This document shows positions 48,082 through 57,333 of a stretch of DNA of 64,000 nt, in pieces. The position numbers and the translations under genes are program-made. The first letter of the stretch is position 1; each line of letters opens with the position of its first letter. Under the pieces are notes generated by a model that did not search any database, was not told the DNA's origin, and saw nothing but the letters and a program-made list of their open reading frames with translations. This stretch comes from Polyangia bacterium (GTDB lineage: Bacteria > Myxococcota_A > Polyangia > Fen-1088): positions 49,813-113,812 of the forward strand of contig DATATI010000063.1 in the NCBI GenBank assembly GCA_036268875.1. Reading direction: 5' to 3'.

Positions 48082-50292
48082 ATGGCCGATCCAGCCAATG
48101 CCGCCGCGCCCGCGCCGGAGATCCCGGCCGAGGAAGAACGATTGCTCGCCCGCGCCACCGAAAGCCTGGCCCACGCCACCGCCACCACGCGTGCCCGCGG
48201 GCCCGATCGCCCGGGCGCGCACTCGCCGGCGCGCGCAGACCAGGAATTGATCGCCCTGCGCGACGAGATCGGCGAGGCGCGCCTGGAAGATATCGCCGCG
48301 CTGGTGGCGCAGATGGAGCGCATGCAAGGGATCTCGCTGCGCCGAGCGGAAGCGCAAAGCGTGTTGGTTGATCCAGGCGCGCCCTACTTTGGCCACCTGC
48401 GCCTGCGCGAACAGGCCGCCGGCCGCCCCGCCGCGGAACGCGACATCTTGATTGGCCGCGCCACCTTCGTCGATCCGGCCGCGCGCGTGAACATCATCGA
48501 CTGGCGGCACGCGCCGCTGAGCCAGCTTTACTATCGATACGAAGAAGGCGCCGACTTTGACGAGCGCATCGGCGAGCGCGACGTGGAAGGCGAGATCGTG
48601 GCTCGCCGCACCGTCACCGTCGAGGGCGGCCACCTTGTGCGCGTGTCCTGCCCGCAAGGCGTGTGGACCCGCCACGGCCACGGCTGGGATCGGGCCGAGC
48701 TTCCCGAGGTCGCGCTCAGCGGCGGCGAAGGCACCGCCACCCGCCCCAGCGCGGTGAAGAACACGCGCGGCGTCCTGGGCGCCGGCGCCACCCGCGGCCA
48801 GCGCGTGGATCGCCACCTGCCCGAGATCGCCGCCCTGATCGATCCGCGCCAGTTCGAGATCATCACCGGCCGCAAATCCGGCGTGGTGGTCATTCAAGGC
48901 GGCGCCGGCAGCGGCAAGACCACCGTCGGTCTGCACCGCATCGCTTACCTGGCCTACGCCTATCCCGATCGTTTTCCGGCGCGGCAGATGCTGGTGGTGA
49001 CGTACGGTTCGGCGCTGGCCGCGTACATCAGCCAGGTGTTGCCGGCGCTGGGCGTGCCCGGCGTCGACGTGATGACGTTTCAAGGCTGGGCCGAACGCGA
49101 GCTGCGCAAGGCCATCCCCTGGCTGTCACCGACGGTGATCGACGAGGCCCCGCCGGTGGTGACGCGGGTGAAAAGCCACCCGTCGCTGTTACGCGCCCTT
49201 GAACAACGGGTGGCCACCGGCCCGCGACGCCGCCGCACCTCGCGCGCGGTGGTCGAATTGTGGGCCGATCTGCTGACCGATCGCCCGGCGTTGCTGGCCG
49301 CCGTCGCCGTCGACACGGAGGCCCCGCTGCCGGCCGCTGACGTCGAAGAAGCCCACCGCTTGATGGCCGATCATGTCTCGGCGGTGGTCGCCGCCGGCGA
49401 TCCGGTGGAACGGCGATCGTCGCGCCAAGCGACGCCCGATGACGACGACGTGCGCGGCGACGTCGGCATCGACGGCGTGCGTACCGACGGCGAACCGCCG
49501 GTGATCGATCTGCAGGACATGGCCATCTTGTTGCGCGCGCAGCAACTGTTGCGCGGGATCAAGCAGCCACTTTCGCACCTGTTCGTCGACGAAGCGCAAG
49601 ATCTGTCACCGATGGAGCTGGCGGTGCTGATCAACCAGACCACCGCCCAGAGATCGGTCACCCTGGCCGGTGACACCGCCCAGCGGTTGTTCCTGGACAA
49701 CGGCTTTGGTGATTGGCGGTCGGTGCTGCGGCAACTGTCGCTGGCCGGCAGCGCCGTCTCCGTCGAGCCGCTGAAGATCGCCTATCGGTCGACCAGCGAG
49801 ATCATGCACGTCGCCCGCCACGCCATGGGCCCGCTGGCCGACGGCGATCCACCGCTGGCCCTGCGTCACGGCGCGCCTGTCGAAGCGTTTCGCTTTCCCG
49901 GCACCGGCGCCGCCGTGGCCTTCCTGGCCGAGGCGCTGCGCCCGCTGTTCGCCGCCGAACCGCGCGCCACCGTGGCCGTGCTGTCGCGCCACCCCGAACA
50001 AGCCGATCGCTATTACGAAGGCCTGCGCCGCGCCGAAGTCCCCTCGCTGCGCCGGGTGCGCGCCCAGGATTTCGTCTTTCGCCCCGGCGTCGAGGTCAGC
50101 GAGATCCGCCAGGCCAAGGGCCTGGAGTTCGATTACGTCATCCTTGTCGACGTCAACGCCAACACCTTCGGCCTCGACGACGAATCGCGCCACCTGTTCC
50201 ACATCGGGGCCACCCGCGCCGCGCATCAACTGTGGTTGATCATCACCGGCCAGCCCAGCCGTTTGCTGCCGCAAGATCTGCGTCCGGGTTAG
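48082..50292 (+). CDS. HelD-like UvrD/Rep-family helicase
   Basis: This 736-residue superfamily 1 motor protein has Walker A GGAGSGKTTVGLHRIAYL, motif II FVDEAQDLSPMEL and motif III TLAGDTAQRLF. Late motifs are YRSTSEIMHVA, QAKGLEFDYVILVD and a C-terminal ATRAAHQLWL. The N-terminal antenna-like coiled region (RADQELIALRDEIGEARLED, followed by an IGRATF and IDWRHAPLSQLYYR block) matches HelD, which frees stalled RNA polymerase from DNA. It shows some expansion between motifs I and II. It lies 14 bp upstream of prfC and may be co-transcribed with it. Confidence 0.88.
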   Translation: MADPANAAAPAPEIPAEEERLLARATESLAHATATTRARGPDRPGAHSPARADQELIALRDEIGEARLEDIAALVAQMERMQGISLRRAEAQSVLVDPGAPYFGHLRLREQAAGRPAAERDILIGRATFVDPAARVNIIDWRHAPLSQLYYRYEEGADFDERIGERDVEGEIVARRTVTVEGGHLVRVSCPQGVWTRHGHGWDRAELPEVALSGGEGTATRPSAVKNTRGVLGAGATRGQRVDRHLPEIAALIDPRQFEIITGRKSGVVVIQGGAGSGKTTVGLHRIAYLAYAYPDRFPARQMLVVTYGSALAAYISQVLPALGVPGVDVMTFQGWAERELRKAIPWLSPTVIDEAPPVVTRVKSHPSLLRALEQRVATGPRRRRTSRAVVELWADLLTDRPALLAAVAVDTEAPLPAADVEEAHRLMADHVSAVVAAGDPVERRSSRQATPDDDDVRGDVGIDGVRTDGEPPVIDLQDMAILLRAQQLLRGIKQPLSHLFVDEAQDLSPMELAVLINQTTAQRSVTLAGDTAQRLFLDNGFGDWRSVLRQLSLAGSAVSVEPLKIAYRSTSEIMHVARHAMGPLADGDPPLALRHGAPVEAFRFPGTGAAVAFLAEALRPLFAAEPRATVAVLSRHPEQADRYYEGLRRAEVPSLRRVRAQDFVFRPGVEVSEIRQAKGLEFDYVILVDVNANTFGLDDESRHLFHIGATRAAHQLWLIITGQPSRLLPQDLRPG

Positions 50293-50306
50293 ACTACTGG
50301 CGCACC

Positions 50307-51932
50307 ATGAGCGCCCTCGCCGAGTCCGAGACCCTGAAAAAACGCGTCGCCCTTCGCCGCACCTTTGCCATCATCTCGCACCCCGACGCGGGCAAGACCA
50401 CGCTGACCGAAAAAGTCCTGCTGTACGGCGGCGCCATCCACGTCGCCGGTTCGGTGAAACAAAACCGCGGCCGCGCCGTCACCAGCGACTGGATGGAGCT
50501 GGAACGCCAGCGCGGCATTTCCATCTCCACCAGCGTGCTGCAGTTCGAATACGGCGGCTGCCGCATCAACCTGCTGGACACCCCCGGCCACAACGATTTC
50601 TCCGAAGACACCTACCGCACGCTGGCCGCCGCCGACTGCGCCGTCATGTTAATCGACAGCGTGAAAGGCGTCGAGCCGCAGACCATCAAGCTGTTCCAGG
50701 TGTGCCGGATGCGCGGCATCCCCATCATCACGTTCATCAACAAGCTGGACCGCGGCGGCAAAGAGCCGCTGGATCTTCTAGACGAAATAGAACGCGTGCT
50801 GGAAATTCCCTGCAGCCCGGTCAACTGGCCGGTGGGCAGCGGACAGAGTTTCTACGGCGTCTACGACCGCTGGGCCAAACAGGTCCTCCACTTTGATCGC
50901 GGCGAGGGCGGCTCGCGCCGCGCCGAGATGAGCCTGGGAACGCTGGAAGATGAAGACCTGCGCGAGACCCTGGGCGAGACCCGTTACCGGCAGACCACCG
51001 AAGAACTAAGCCTGTTAGAGACCGCCGGCAACGCCTTCGACCGTGACGCCTTCCTGCGCGGCGCCGTCACGCCGGTGTTCTTCGGCAGTGCCATGACCAA
51101 CTTCGGCGTCGAGCCTTTTCTCGACCGCTTCGTCGATCTGGCGCCCGCGCCGCGCCCGCGCCTGACGTCGACGGGCGTCCTCGACGCCGACGCCCCGGCG
51201 TTTTCCGGCTTCGTCTTCAAGATCCAGGCGAACATGGACTCGAATCATCGCGACCGGGTGGCGTTTCTGCGCGTCTGCTCGGGCAAATTCACCCGCGGCA
51301 TGGAGGTGCTGCACGTGCGCACCGGCAAGATGCTGGCCTTGACGCGCCCGCTGCACTTCATGGGTCAGGAACGCACGCTGATCGACGAAGCCTTCAGCGG
51401 CGACATCATCGGCCTGTGGGACGGCGGCAATCTGCGCATCGGCGACACCTTGTGCACCGGCGCGCCGCTGGAGTTCGAAGGCATCCCGCGTTTTTCGCCC
51501 GAACACTTCGTGCGCGTGCGCCTGACCGACCCGATGAAGCGCAAGCAGTTGAAGAAAGGCCTGGATCAACTGTCCGAAGAAGGCGCCGTGCAGCTGTTCT
51601 TCGATCGCCATCGCCTGGAACGCGAGCCGGTCCTGGGCGCGGTCGGCGTGCTGCAGTTCGAGGTGATCCAGCATCGCCTGAAATCCGAGTACAGCGTCAA
51701 CGTCGGTTTCGATCGCCTGCCGTACCTGCACGCGCGCTGGATCGAAGGCGAGCCGGTGAACCTCGACAAGTTCGAACGCCCGGGATCGACCACCTCCGTG
51801 CTGGACGTCGAGGGCCGCCCGCTGGTCCTGTTCACCAACGACTGGAACATGCGCATGGCAGCGGAAGACAACCCGCACCTCAAGTTCATCGCGGCCGTGC
51901 AACCGGGACGGGCGGCGAAATCGGCGGCGTGA
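50307..51932 (+). CDS. prfC: Peptide chain release factor 3
   Basis: This 541-residue translational GTPase has G1 SHPDAGKTTLTEKVLLYGG, G3 LLDTPGHNDFSEDTYRTL and G4 INKLDR. The RF3-specific C-terminal region is present (GAVGVLQFEVIQHRLKSEYS). RF3 removes class I release factors from the ribosome after termination. The ATG at 50307 follows the helicase gene by 14 bp. The family length and motifs are complete. Confidence 0.96.
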   Translation: MSALAESETLKKRVALRRTFAIISHPDAGKTTLTEKVLLYGGAIHVAGSVKQNRGRAVTSDWMELERQRGISISTSVLQFEYGGCRINLLDTPGHNDFSEDTYRTLAAADCAVMLIDSVKGVEPQTIKLFQVCRMRGIPIITFINKLDRGGKEPLDLLDEIERVLEIPCSPVNWPVGSGQSFYGVYDRWAKQVLHFDRGEGGSRRAEMSLGTLEDEDLRETLGETRYRQTTEELSLLETAGNAFDRDAFLRGAVTPVFFGSAMTNFGVEPFLDRFVDLAPAPRPRLTSTGVLDADAPAFSGFVFKIQANMDSNHRDRVAFLRVCSGKFTRGMEVLHVRTGKMLALTRPLHFMGQERTLIDEAFSGDIIGLWDGGNLRIGDTLCTGAPLEFEGIPRFSPEHFVRVRLTDPMKRKQLKKGLDQLSEEGAVQLFFDRHRLEREPVLGAVGVLQFEVIQHRLKSEYSVNVGFDRLPYLHARWIEGEPVNLDKFERPGSTTSVLDVEGRPLVLFTNDWNMRMAAEDNPHLKFIAAVQPGRAAKSAA

Positions 51933-52064
51933 GGCCACTTCAGCCGCGGATTTTTCGGATTCCGCTTTGTCAGCCGTGCGGAAAAAAAACGTCCTCGTCC
52001 CGACGACGCTTTGTGCTACTCCTTCGACCGGCGATTGCCCCGTCGCCGCAGATGAAGGGCACAG

Positions 52065-53201
52065 ATGAAAAACGGTTTGCGGGTCTCTTGGCTTGTTTCA
52101 TTTTTGTTTGTTGATCTCGTCGCTGCTCTCGGTCACGCGCAGTCGTTGCCGGCGGCGCCCACGGGGCTAAAGCCGCTTCCCACTGGGAGCTCGGGCGGCG
52201 CGCCGATCGCGGTCACCTGGAACGCCACGCCAGGTGCCACCAGCTATGTCATCTATCGCAGCCTGGCCGCCGGCGGCGAGACGGCGTTCGCCACGTCGGC
52301 GAACAACTCGTTCGTCGACACGCACGTCGTCGCCGGGCCGCCGCCGGTTTATTTCTACAAGGTCGCGGCGGTCAACGCGGCGGGCACGTCGGCGATGTCG
52401 GCCGAGGAGGAGACGCCGACTCCGTTGCCGGTCTCGACCGGCAGCGGAAAGGTCGCCGGGGTGAAATCGGGAAACGGGATGCTCTATTTCTGCAAGGACG
52501 GGCTGCGCAGCGGATTTGACTGGTTTCAGCGGCTGGCGGATTGGTTTCCCTCGATCGTGGATTCTTCGGGGTCCAGCTCGCCGGGGCAGAAGGTGGTCGA
52601 CATGGCGTACTCGACGACGACCACGCTGGCCTTCAACAAGGTGGTCGTACCCAGCGGCGGGCTTTACACCATCGACTGGCGGTATGCCTTCACGGGCGGA
52701 TTGTTCAAAGGAGTCAACAATCGCCAGATGGGATTGATGGTGAACGGCGCCGTGGTGACGCGGACGCAACGGTTTCCCATCACCGGCAGCTTCGACACCT
52801 ACAAGCATTCGGCGCTGCAGGCGCGTCTGAACGCCGGAACGAATTCGGTGGTGCTGTTCTCGGTGACCGATCATGGGATTTCGCGCGTCGATGAATTGAC
52901 GGTGACGCCAGCGACGGCATCGGTGCCGCCGGCGCCGACCAAGCTGTCGGCCACAGCCAGCGCGGGACAGATCACCCTGTCCTGGACCGGCAGCGCGGGC
53001 GCGACGCAGTACCAGATCTACCGGGGCACGATGTCCGACGGCGAAGACAACACGCCGATCGCCATCACCAACGGTGCAACCACCACTCACGTCGACGCGG
53101 GAATGGCCGGCGGCACGACATATTTCTACAACGTCTCTGCGACGAACAGCGTCGGCGTATCCGCGGATTCGAACGAGGTCGCGGTGGTCTTCGGCATGTA
53201 G
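52065..53201 (+). CDS. Exported protein with two FN3 domains and a beta-sandwich module
   Basis: This 378-residue protein has a signal peptide (VSWLVSFLFVDLVAALGHA). A fibronectin type III domain (about 28-118: PIAVTWNATPGATSYVIYRS, VYFYKVAAVNAAGTSAMSAE) and a central module (about 130-285) follow. The module resembles a CBM6/35-type beta-sandwich (VDMAYSTTTTLAFNKVVVPS, YTIDWRYAFTGG, GTNSVVLFSVTDHGISRVDE). A second FN3 domain ends it (about 292-378). It is probably secreted or surface-bound and binds sugars. No catalytic domain is seen. Confidence 0.82.
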   Translation: MKNGLRVSWLVSFLFVDLVAALGHAQSLPAAPTGLKPLPTGSSGGAPIAVTWNATPGATSYVIYRSLAAGGETAFATSANNSFVDTHVVAGPPPVYFYKVAAVNAAGTSAMSAEEETPTPLPVSTGSGKVAGVKSGNGMLYFCKDGLRSGFDWFQRLADWFPSIVDSSGSSSPGQKVVDMAYSTTTTLAFNKVVVPSGGLYTIDWRYAFTGGLFKGVNNRQMGLMVNGAVVTRTQRFPITGSFDTYKHSALQARLNAGTNSVVLFSVTDHGISRVDELTVTPATASVPPAPTKLSATASAGQITLSWTGSAGATQYQIYRGTMSDGEDNTPIAITNGATTTHVDAGMAGGTTYFYNVSATNSVGVSADSNEVAVVFGM

Positions 53202-53247
53202 GCAAACAAACCGCGACGGTTTTGAGGGAGACCTTCCACTTTCATTG

Positions 53248-53656
53248 ATGGCGAAACTGACCCGTTCGCTGACTCTGCGCGTTTGGGCCGCTCTTCCCGC
53301 CGCGGCGTGTTTTTGCCTGGCGGTCTCTGGTGCCGCCTGCGATGGAGGCACGGGCCGCGGGCGGCAATAACCCCGCGCCGATCAATTCAAACCACGACGC
53401 CGCGCCCACCAGCGACGGCCCGCCCGCCATCACCGACGCGCAGCCGATCAGCGAAGCCGGCCAGATGGGCGTCATCGCGCCCGGCGTTGGCCAGGACAGG
53501 CCGTCGCCATCCAAACCGACCGTCGGCGTGTACATGGGCAAAGCCCAGCGCGACATCACGTTCAGCGCGGGCTCGCTGGATCCCGCGGCCAAACAAGGAC
53601 ATGGCGCCCAGGACTTTTCCCAATGTCTTTACGCCTTTGACGGCGCCGGGCAATAA
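53248..53656 (+). pseudogene. Lipoprotein gene with a frameshift
   Basis: From the ATG at 53248 the frame encodes a clear lipoprotein signal (RSLTLRVWAALPAAACFCLA, lipobox S-G-A-A-C) but stops at 53370, a few codons after the Cys. A second frame continues across this point with a typical lipoprotein linker and mature part (AAGGNNPAPINSNHDAAPTS, VGVYMGKAQRDITFSAGSLD) to 53656. A one-base change around 53345-53365, in a G-rich run, would join them into a protein of about 136 residues. It is either decayed or mis-sequenced. The mature protein matches no family I know. Confidence 0.5.
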
Positions 53657-53678
53657 GACGGCGCCACACTCAACGCGG

Positions 53679-54035
53679 TCAGAAACTGCGAGTCACTCGG
53701 ATGTCGTCATCGATGCGCAAAACCCCCGGCGTGGTCCGCACAATGTCGATGGCCAGCGTGCGTTCAGTGTACGTCTCGACCCAGCCGGTCAGCATCACCA
53801 CGCCAGCGGAGCTGGCGATGCGAATGTCCCGCGACTGAAAGATCCAGTCACGGTCGAGGCGAGCATGAATGGCGGCGGTCAACTGTTCGTCCGTCGGTTG
53901 TGGCGCGCCCGGCGGCAACGCCACAACCGGCGGTAGCGTTTCGCGCATGCCGCACCCAATACCGCCACCGAGCGGCGCCGCTGCCTCCAACAGCCACAAA
54001 CAAGCAGTCGTTCGCGAGAATCTGGCGAATCCCAT
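53679..54035 (-). CDS. BON-domain lipoprotein
   Basis: This 118-residue protein has a lipoprotein-like signal (LEAAAPLGGGIGCG). A single BON domain spans about residues 45-118 (PTDEQLTAAIHARLDRDWIF, IRIASSAGVVMLTGWVETY, IVRTTPGVLRIDDDIRV). BON domains bind phospholipid and stabilise the envelope. It points away from the lipoprotein pseudogene and towards nothing obvious downstream. The putative N-terminal Cys has no strong lipobox leader, so lipidation is uncertain. Confidence 0.8.
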   Translation of the reverse strand: MGFARFSRTTACLWLLEAAAPLGGGIGCGMRETLPPVVALPPGAPQPTDEQLTAAIHARLDRDWIFQSRDIRIASSAGVVMLTGWVETYTERTLAIDIVRTTPGVLRIDDDIRVTRSF

Positions 54036-54104
54036 GGTGGGCCACTCATTTTTTAGCCTAGCGTGGGGAAGCGGACCAGCGGTGACAAATATGCTTCCTG
54101 GTGC

Positions 54105-54479
54105 TCATGGTCCCACGACGGCCGTAACCATTTCCTGGCGGGCCGTTGCATTCTCTGCGTTCTGACGCTGTCGCGCGCGGCGAATCAAAGCCAGCGCTTT
54201 TTCGGCGTCTTTTTGCGCCCGGGCCAGAGTCGCCCGCTCGCGGTCGGGGTACTTCGGCGTGCGCTGGCCGTAAGCAAATTCATCTTTGGCATTACACAAA
54301 AGCTGTGCAGCCTCTGGCGAATTGACGGTGGCGCCTTCGGACTCGGCCTGGTGAACCACGCCGTCGAAAGCCTGTTGCTGGCCGGCGGAGACCACGACAG
54401 GCGGCACCGTGGCGCAGCCGAAGACCGACAGCAGCACAGAAACCATGCCTAGTTTCAAAGCGCTTTTCATCATCACCAT
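54105..54479 (-). CDS. DUF4398-like lipoprotein
   Basis: This protein of about 124 residues has a short signal with lipobox (VSVLLSVFGC). Its helical mature part is Ala-rich: QQQAFDGVVHQAESEGATVN, SPEAAQLLCNAKDEFAYGQR and ARAQKDAEKALALIRRARQR. The pattern fits the DUF4398 family of outer-membrane lipoproteins. A GGAGGGG ribosome site lies just upstream of the ATG at 54479, with further in-frame ATGs at 54473 and 54470. A sigma-54-like promoter precedes it, back to back with the Ser/Thr kinase promoter. Confidence 0.75.
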   Translation of the reverse strand: MVMMKSALKLGMVSVLLSVFGCATVPPVVVSAGQQQAFDGVVHQAESEGATVNSPEAAQLLCNAKDEFAYGQRTPKYPDRERATLARAQKDAEKALALIRRARQRQNAENATARQEMVTAVVGP

Positions 54480-54514
54480 ATCCCCTCCCCCGCGGTCGTT
54501 AATTAAAGAAAGGT

Positions 54515-54530
54515 ATCAATAGTCGTGCCA
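54515..54530 (-). promoter_or_regulatory. Candidate sigma-54-type promoter for the DUF4398-like gene
   Basis: The minus strand reads TGGCACG-ACTA-TTGAT. The -24 half is perfect, but the -12 GC is GA, which weakens it. The predicted start near 54503 leaves about 24 nt of leader holding the GGAGGGG site. Confidence 0.4.
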
Positions 54531-54609
54531 GCTGAAAGGGGACGAAGCAGCCGCGCGAACCCGCGGCTTTCGTGCGCGAGCCGAGCTGCTGCACCCAACA
54601 TTGGTTCCC

Positions 54610-54622
54610 GCCGGTAACCGGC
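54610..54622. promoter_or_regulatory. Palindrome between divergent promoters
   Basis: GCCGGT-A-ACCGGC is an interrupted palindrome with 6-bp arms. It lies about 60 bp upstream of the kinase -24/-12 site and about 80 bp upstream of the DUF4398-like one. It is a plausible shared activator site, but nothing identifies the protein. Confidence 0.4.
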
Positions 54623-54679
54623 CGTCACCCGCCGGCTACGGGATTGCCCGTGTGCCCGCGTGATTGCGGCCCGTTCTAC

Positions 54680-54695
54680 TGGCACAACGATTGCG
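54680..54695 (+). promoter_or_regulatory. Sigma-54 (-24/-12) promoter of the Ser/Thr kinase gene
   Basis: TGGCAC (54680-54685) and TTGC (54691-54694) give GG-N10-GC exactly, and both elements match the consensus. The predicted start near 54706 leaves only about 6 nt before the ATG at 54712, so the message would be almost leaderless. Confidence 0.65.
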
Positions 54696-54711
54696 ATAAA
54701 CGCTGCCGACG

Positions 54712-56055
54712 ATGATCGACGTGGGGCAGACTGTGGGGAATTACAACGTCACGGCCAAGCTGGGCCAGGGCGGAATGGGCGTGGTGTTTTTAGCCGAGCA
54801 CCCGATCATTGGCAGCAAAGTGGCACTGAAGGCGATCAGCCCGCAATTCGCTCACAACAACGAAGTGATCTCTCGCTTTGTCAATGAAGCGAAATCGGTG
54901 AACCAGATTGGCCACAACCACATCGTGGATATCACCGACTTTGGCTCGACCCCCGCGCGCGACTTTTACTTCATCATGGAATATTTGCAGGGCGAGACGC
55001 TGGCCGCCCTGATTCGCCACGAAGGCGCCCTGCCGGTGCATCGCGCGTTGAACATCGCGGCGCAGATCGCCGATGCGTTGCAAGCGTCGCACGAACACGG
55101 GGTCATCCACCGCGATCTCAAGCCCGACAATATTTATTTGATCGCCCGGGACGGCGTCGACGATTTCGTGAAGGTCCTGGACTTTGGCATCGCCAAGTTG
55201 ATTACCCACGCGCCGCGGGAAAACAACAGCACCCGCGCCGGCTCGTTCATCGGCACGCCGTTCTACATGTCGCCCGAACAATGCGAGGGAAAGACGGACA
55301 TCGATCACCGGGCCGACATCTATGCCCTGGGCGTGATCTTGTTCGAGATGCTGACCGGCATGGTTCCCTTCACCGGCGACGGCTATGGAGAGATCCTGGT
55401 CAAGCACATGATGGTGCAGGCGCCGCCAGCGCGCAGCATCGTGCCGGACCTACCGGCCGAGATCGACGCCATCGTGTTTCGCGCCTTGAGCAAGAATCCC
55501 GGTCAACGCTTTCAAACCATGACCGAGTTTCGCGCCGCCTTGCTGGACCCGGCGCGGTATGCCTCGCGGCGGCAGCGGGGCGGCCGCCGGCGGCCCTTTC
55601 GCGCCATAGCGCTGGGGTTGATAGGCGTGACCGCGTTGGTGGCCGCGGTGGCGATCGGCGCGCCGCTATTGAAGGGGCCGATCGCCGCGCACCTCGCGGC
55701 GAAGGCGGCCCGCGCGCCCGCCGCGGCGCCCACGAACGTCAATTCCGATCCGGCGAAGGCGAAGGTGATGCGCGCCAACGACGGCGTGCTGGGCGCAACG
55801 TCGCCTCCCACCCAGGTGCCGTCCAGCGACACGCCGTCCGAACGTGTCAGGCGCCAGGATGACCAGAAGACCACGATGACAACCGCCGCGACGACCGCCG
55901 CGCGGCCTGCGGCAACAACGGCTCGCGCCGCGCGCCGGGCGCCGCGGGTGCACGTCGATGAACCGTCTCTGTCGGCTCGGCCGCCAGCGTCCCCGTTGAC
56001 CGGCGACCCGTACGATCCCGACGACGACGGCGTCCTGGCGCCGTCCATTCAATAG
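54712..56055 (+). CDS. Hanks-type serine/threonine protein kinase
   Basis: This 447-residue protein has a kinase domain (about 10-280). The glycine loop is GQGGMGVVFLAEH, the ATP Lys is in KVALKAI, the catalytic loop is HRDLKPDN, the metal motif is DFGIAK and the P+1/APE region is GTPFYMSPEQCEG. A basic linker, one membrane helix (AIALGLIGVTALVAAVAIGA) and a Pro/Ala/Thr-rich, largely disordered tail follow. All catalytic residues are intact. It is a membrane kinase with no recognised extracytoplasmic sensor. Its promoter suggests sigma-54 control. It converges on the DAC-like gene. Confidence 0.94.
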   Translation: MIDVGQTVGNYNVTAKLGQGGMGVVFLAEHPIIGSKVALKAISPQFAHNNEVISRFVNEAKSVNQIGHNHIVDITDFGSTPARDFYFIMEYLQGETLAALIRHEGALPVHRALNIAAQIADALQASHEHGVIHRDLKPDNIYLIARDGVDDFVKVLDFGIAKLITHAPRENNSTRAGSFIGTPFYMSPEQCEGKTDIDHRADIYALGVILFEMLTGMVPFTGDGYGEILVKHMMVQAPPARSIVPDLPAEIDAIVFRALSKNPGQRFQTMTEFRAALLDPARYASRRQRGGRRRPFRAIALGLIGVTALVAAVAIGAPLLKGPIAAHLAAKAARAPAAAPTNVNSDPAKAKVMRANDGVLGATSPPTQVPSSDTPSERVRRQDDQKTTMTTAATTAARPAATTARAARRAPRVHVDEPSLSARPPASPLTGDPYDPDDDGVLAPSIQ

Positions 56056-56070
56056 CCACAAACGCAACGA

Positions 56071-57333
56071 TCAGGGGCTGACCGACTGTTCCCAGAAGGT
56101 GACCTGACCGTCGCGGTTGGCGACAAACGAGACGCCACCGTCGTGCGAGATGACGATGGCCAGGCCGCCCGGATGATCATGGACAAAACGATAGGCCGCA
56201 CGGTGCCGGGTGCCGACATTTTCAAAGTCGTCCGGCTCGCGCTGGCTTCCTTCCGTGTCCAGCGAGCGCCAAACCTGGTCAGGTACCGGCAGTTCGGCCG
56301 AGACTTCGGCGCCATAACCCAGCACGGCGAACTGTTTGTCCAGCACCACGGCGCCGTCGACGGCCGCCAGGTTCGCCACCAGGCGGCTCCATTCGAAGAC
56401 CGCGTCTTCCAGCTTTCCCAGGTCCGGGCTGGCGTCGAGGGCAAAGTCCGACCAGCCGACCGAAGCCTTCGACGTGGCGCCGGCGACGTTTTCCAGAATT
56501 TGAAACAGCAGCGTGCGAAAGCGCTGCGAGGGTTCGTCGTGCTGAAAGCGATATTTCAGGCGCAAGCCGCCTTTGCTGTAGGCGCCAACGTCCGCCGGTG
56601 AATTCACCACCAGGATCATCCCGCCGTTGCGCGCGCCGCGAACCAGTTGGATAGCCCGGCGAAGCATGTGCTGTCCCACGCGGCCCACCAACGAATGGTC
56701 GGCGGCCGTCGGCGACGACGTCAGTTGTTGGCGAGCGGCGTGTTCGCTGCGCACCTGCTCGCGCTCGCGCGCGAACATCGCCGCCAGCCAATCCGATTCG
56801 AATACGTCCATCATCGCGTTGACCAGCACGCCCCGTTGCAGCGCGCCCACCAGCTTGCCGGCGCAGCGGACCGCCAGATGGCCGGGGCCAGTGACGTGGA
56901 TGATCGGTTCGTAGGTCCAGTTCGGAACCAGGCTGCGCCCGCCCCAGGTCGGCGCCAACCATGCCGGGCCGGAATGCGCCAGGCCCCAGATGCGCAGCTT
57001 GCCGTGTTCGACTTGGGCGCCGATCAGCGAGGTTTCGAATTGCGCCGATGGGCTCAAGCGCCGCAGTTCGTCCGCGTGCAAGGCGCGGCTTTGATCAAAG
57101 CGCAGGCGCAGCACGCCTTTGTTGGGCGCGCCGGCCTCGGGCAGTTGCGCGGCCTGCATCAGCAGCAGCCGAAAGCGCGTGGGCCGGGTTTCTTCCGAGG
57201 TCAGCGACGCCTGAAAGGCCACCGACAGCGCCTCGCCCAGAAGCCGCCGCGGCAGCGACAGCGTGCGCCCCTCTGGCCAATGCTCCTCGATATAGCGCGC
57301 CAGGTCCGGCGGATACGTGTGTGCCGCTCCCAT
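56071..57333 (-). CDS. DAC-like (diadenylate cyclase-related) sensor protein
   Basis: This 420-residue protein has an N-terminal part of about 290 residues that I do not recognise. The C-terminal domain has the two hallmark elements of DisA-type diadenylate cyclase domains: DGAVVLDKQFAVLGYGAEV and ENVGTRHRAAYRF, followed by LAIVISHDGGVSFVANRDG. Both DGA and RHR motifs are intact, so it may make c-di-AMP, or bind a nucleotide as the DACNV variant family is thought to do. The ATG at 57333 is used because the longer frame start (57465) lies inside the tRNA-Lys gene. It is convergent with the kinase gene. Confidence 0.75.
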   Translation of the reverse strand: MGAAHTYPPDLARYIEEHWPEGRTLSLPRRLLGEALSVAFQASLTSEETRPTRFRLLLMQAAQLPEAGAPNKGVLRLRFDQSRALHADELRRLSPSAQFETSLIGAQVEHGKLRIWGLAHSGPAWLAPTWGGRSLVPNWTYEPIIHVTGPGHLAVRCAGKLVGALQRGVLVNAMMDVFESDWLAAMFAREREQVRSEHAARQQLTSSPTAADHSLVGRVGQHMLRRAIQLVRGARNGGMILVVNSPADVGAYSKGGLRLKYRFQHDEPSQRFRTLLFQILENVAGATSKASVGWSDFALDASPDLGKLEDAVFEWSRLVANLAAVDGAVVLDKQFAVLGYGAEVSAELPVPDQVWRSLDTEGSQREPDDFENVGTRHRAAYRFVHDHPGGLAIVISHDGGVSFVANRDGQVTFWEQSVSP

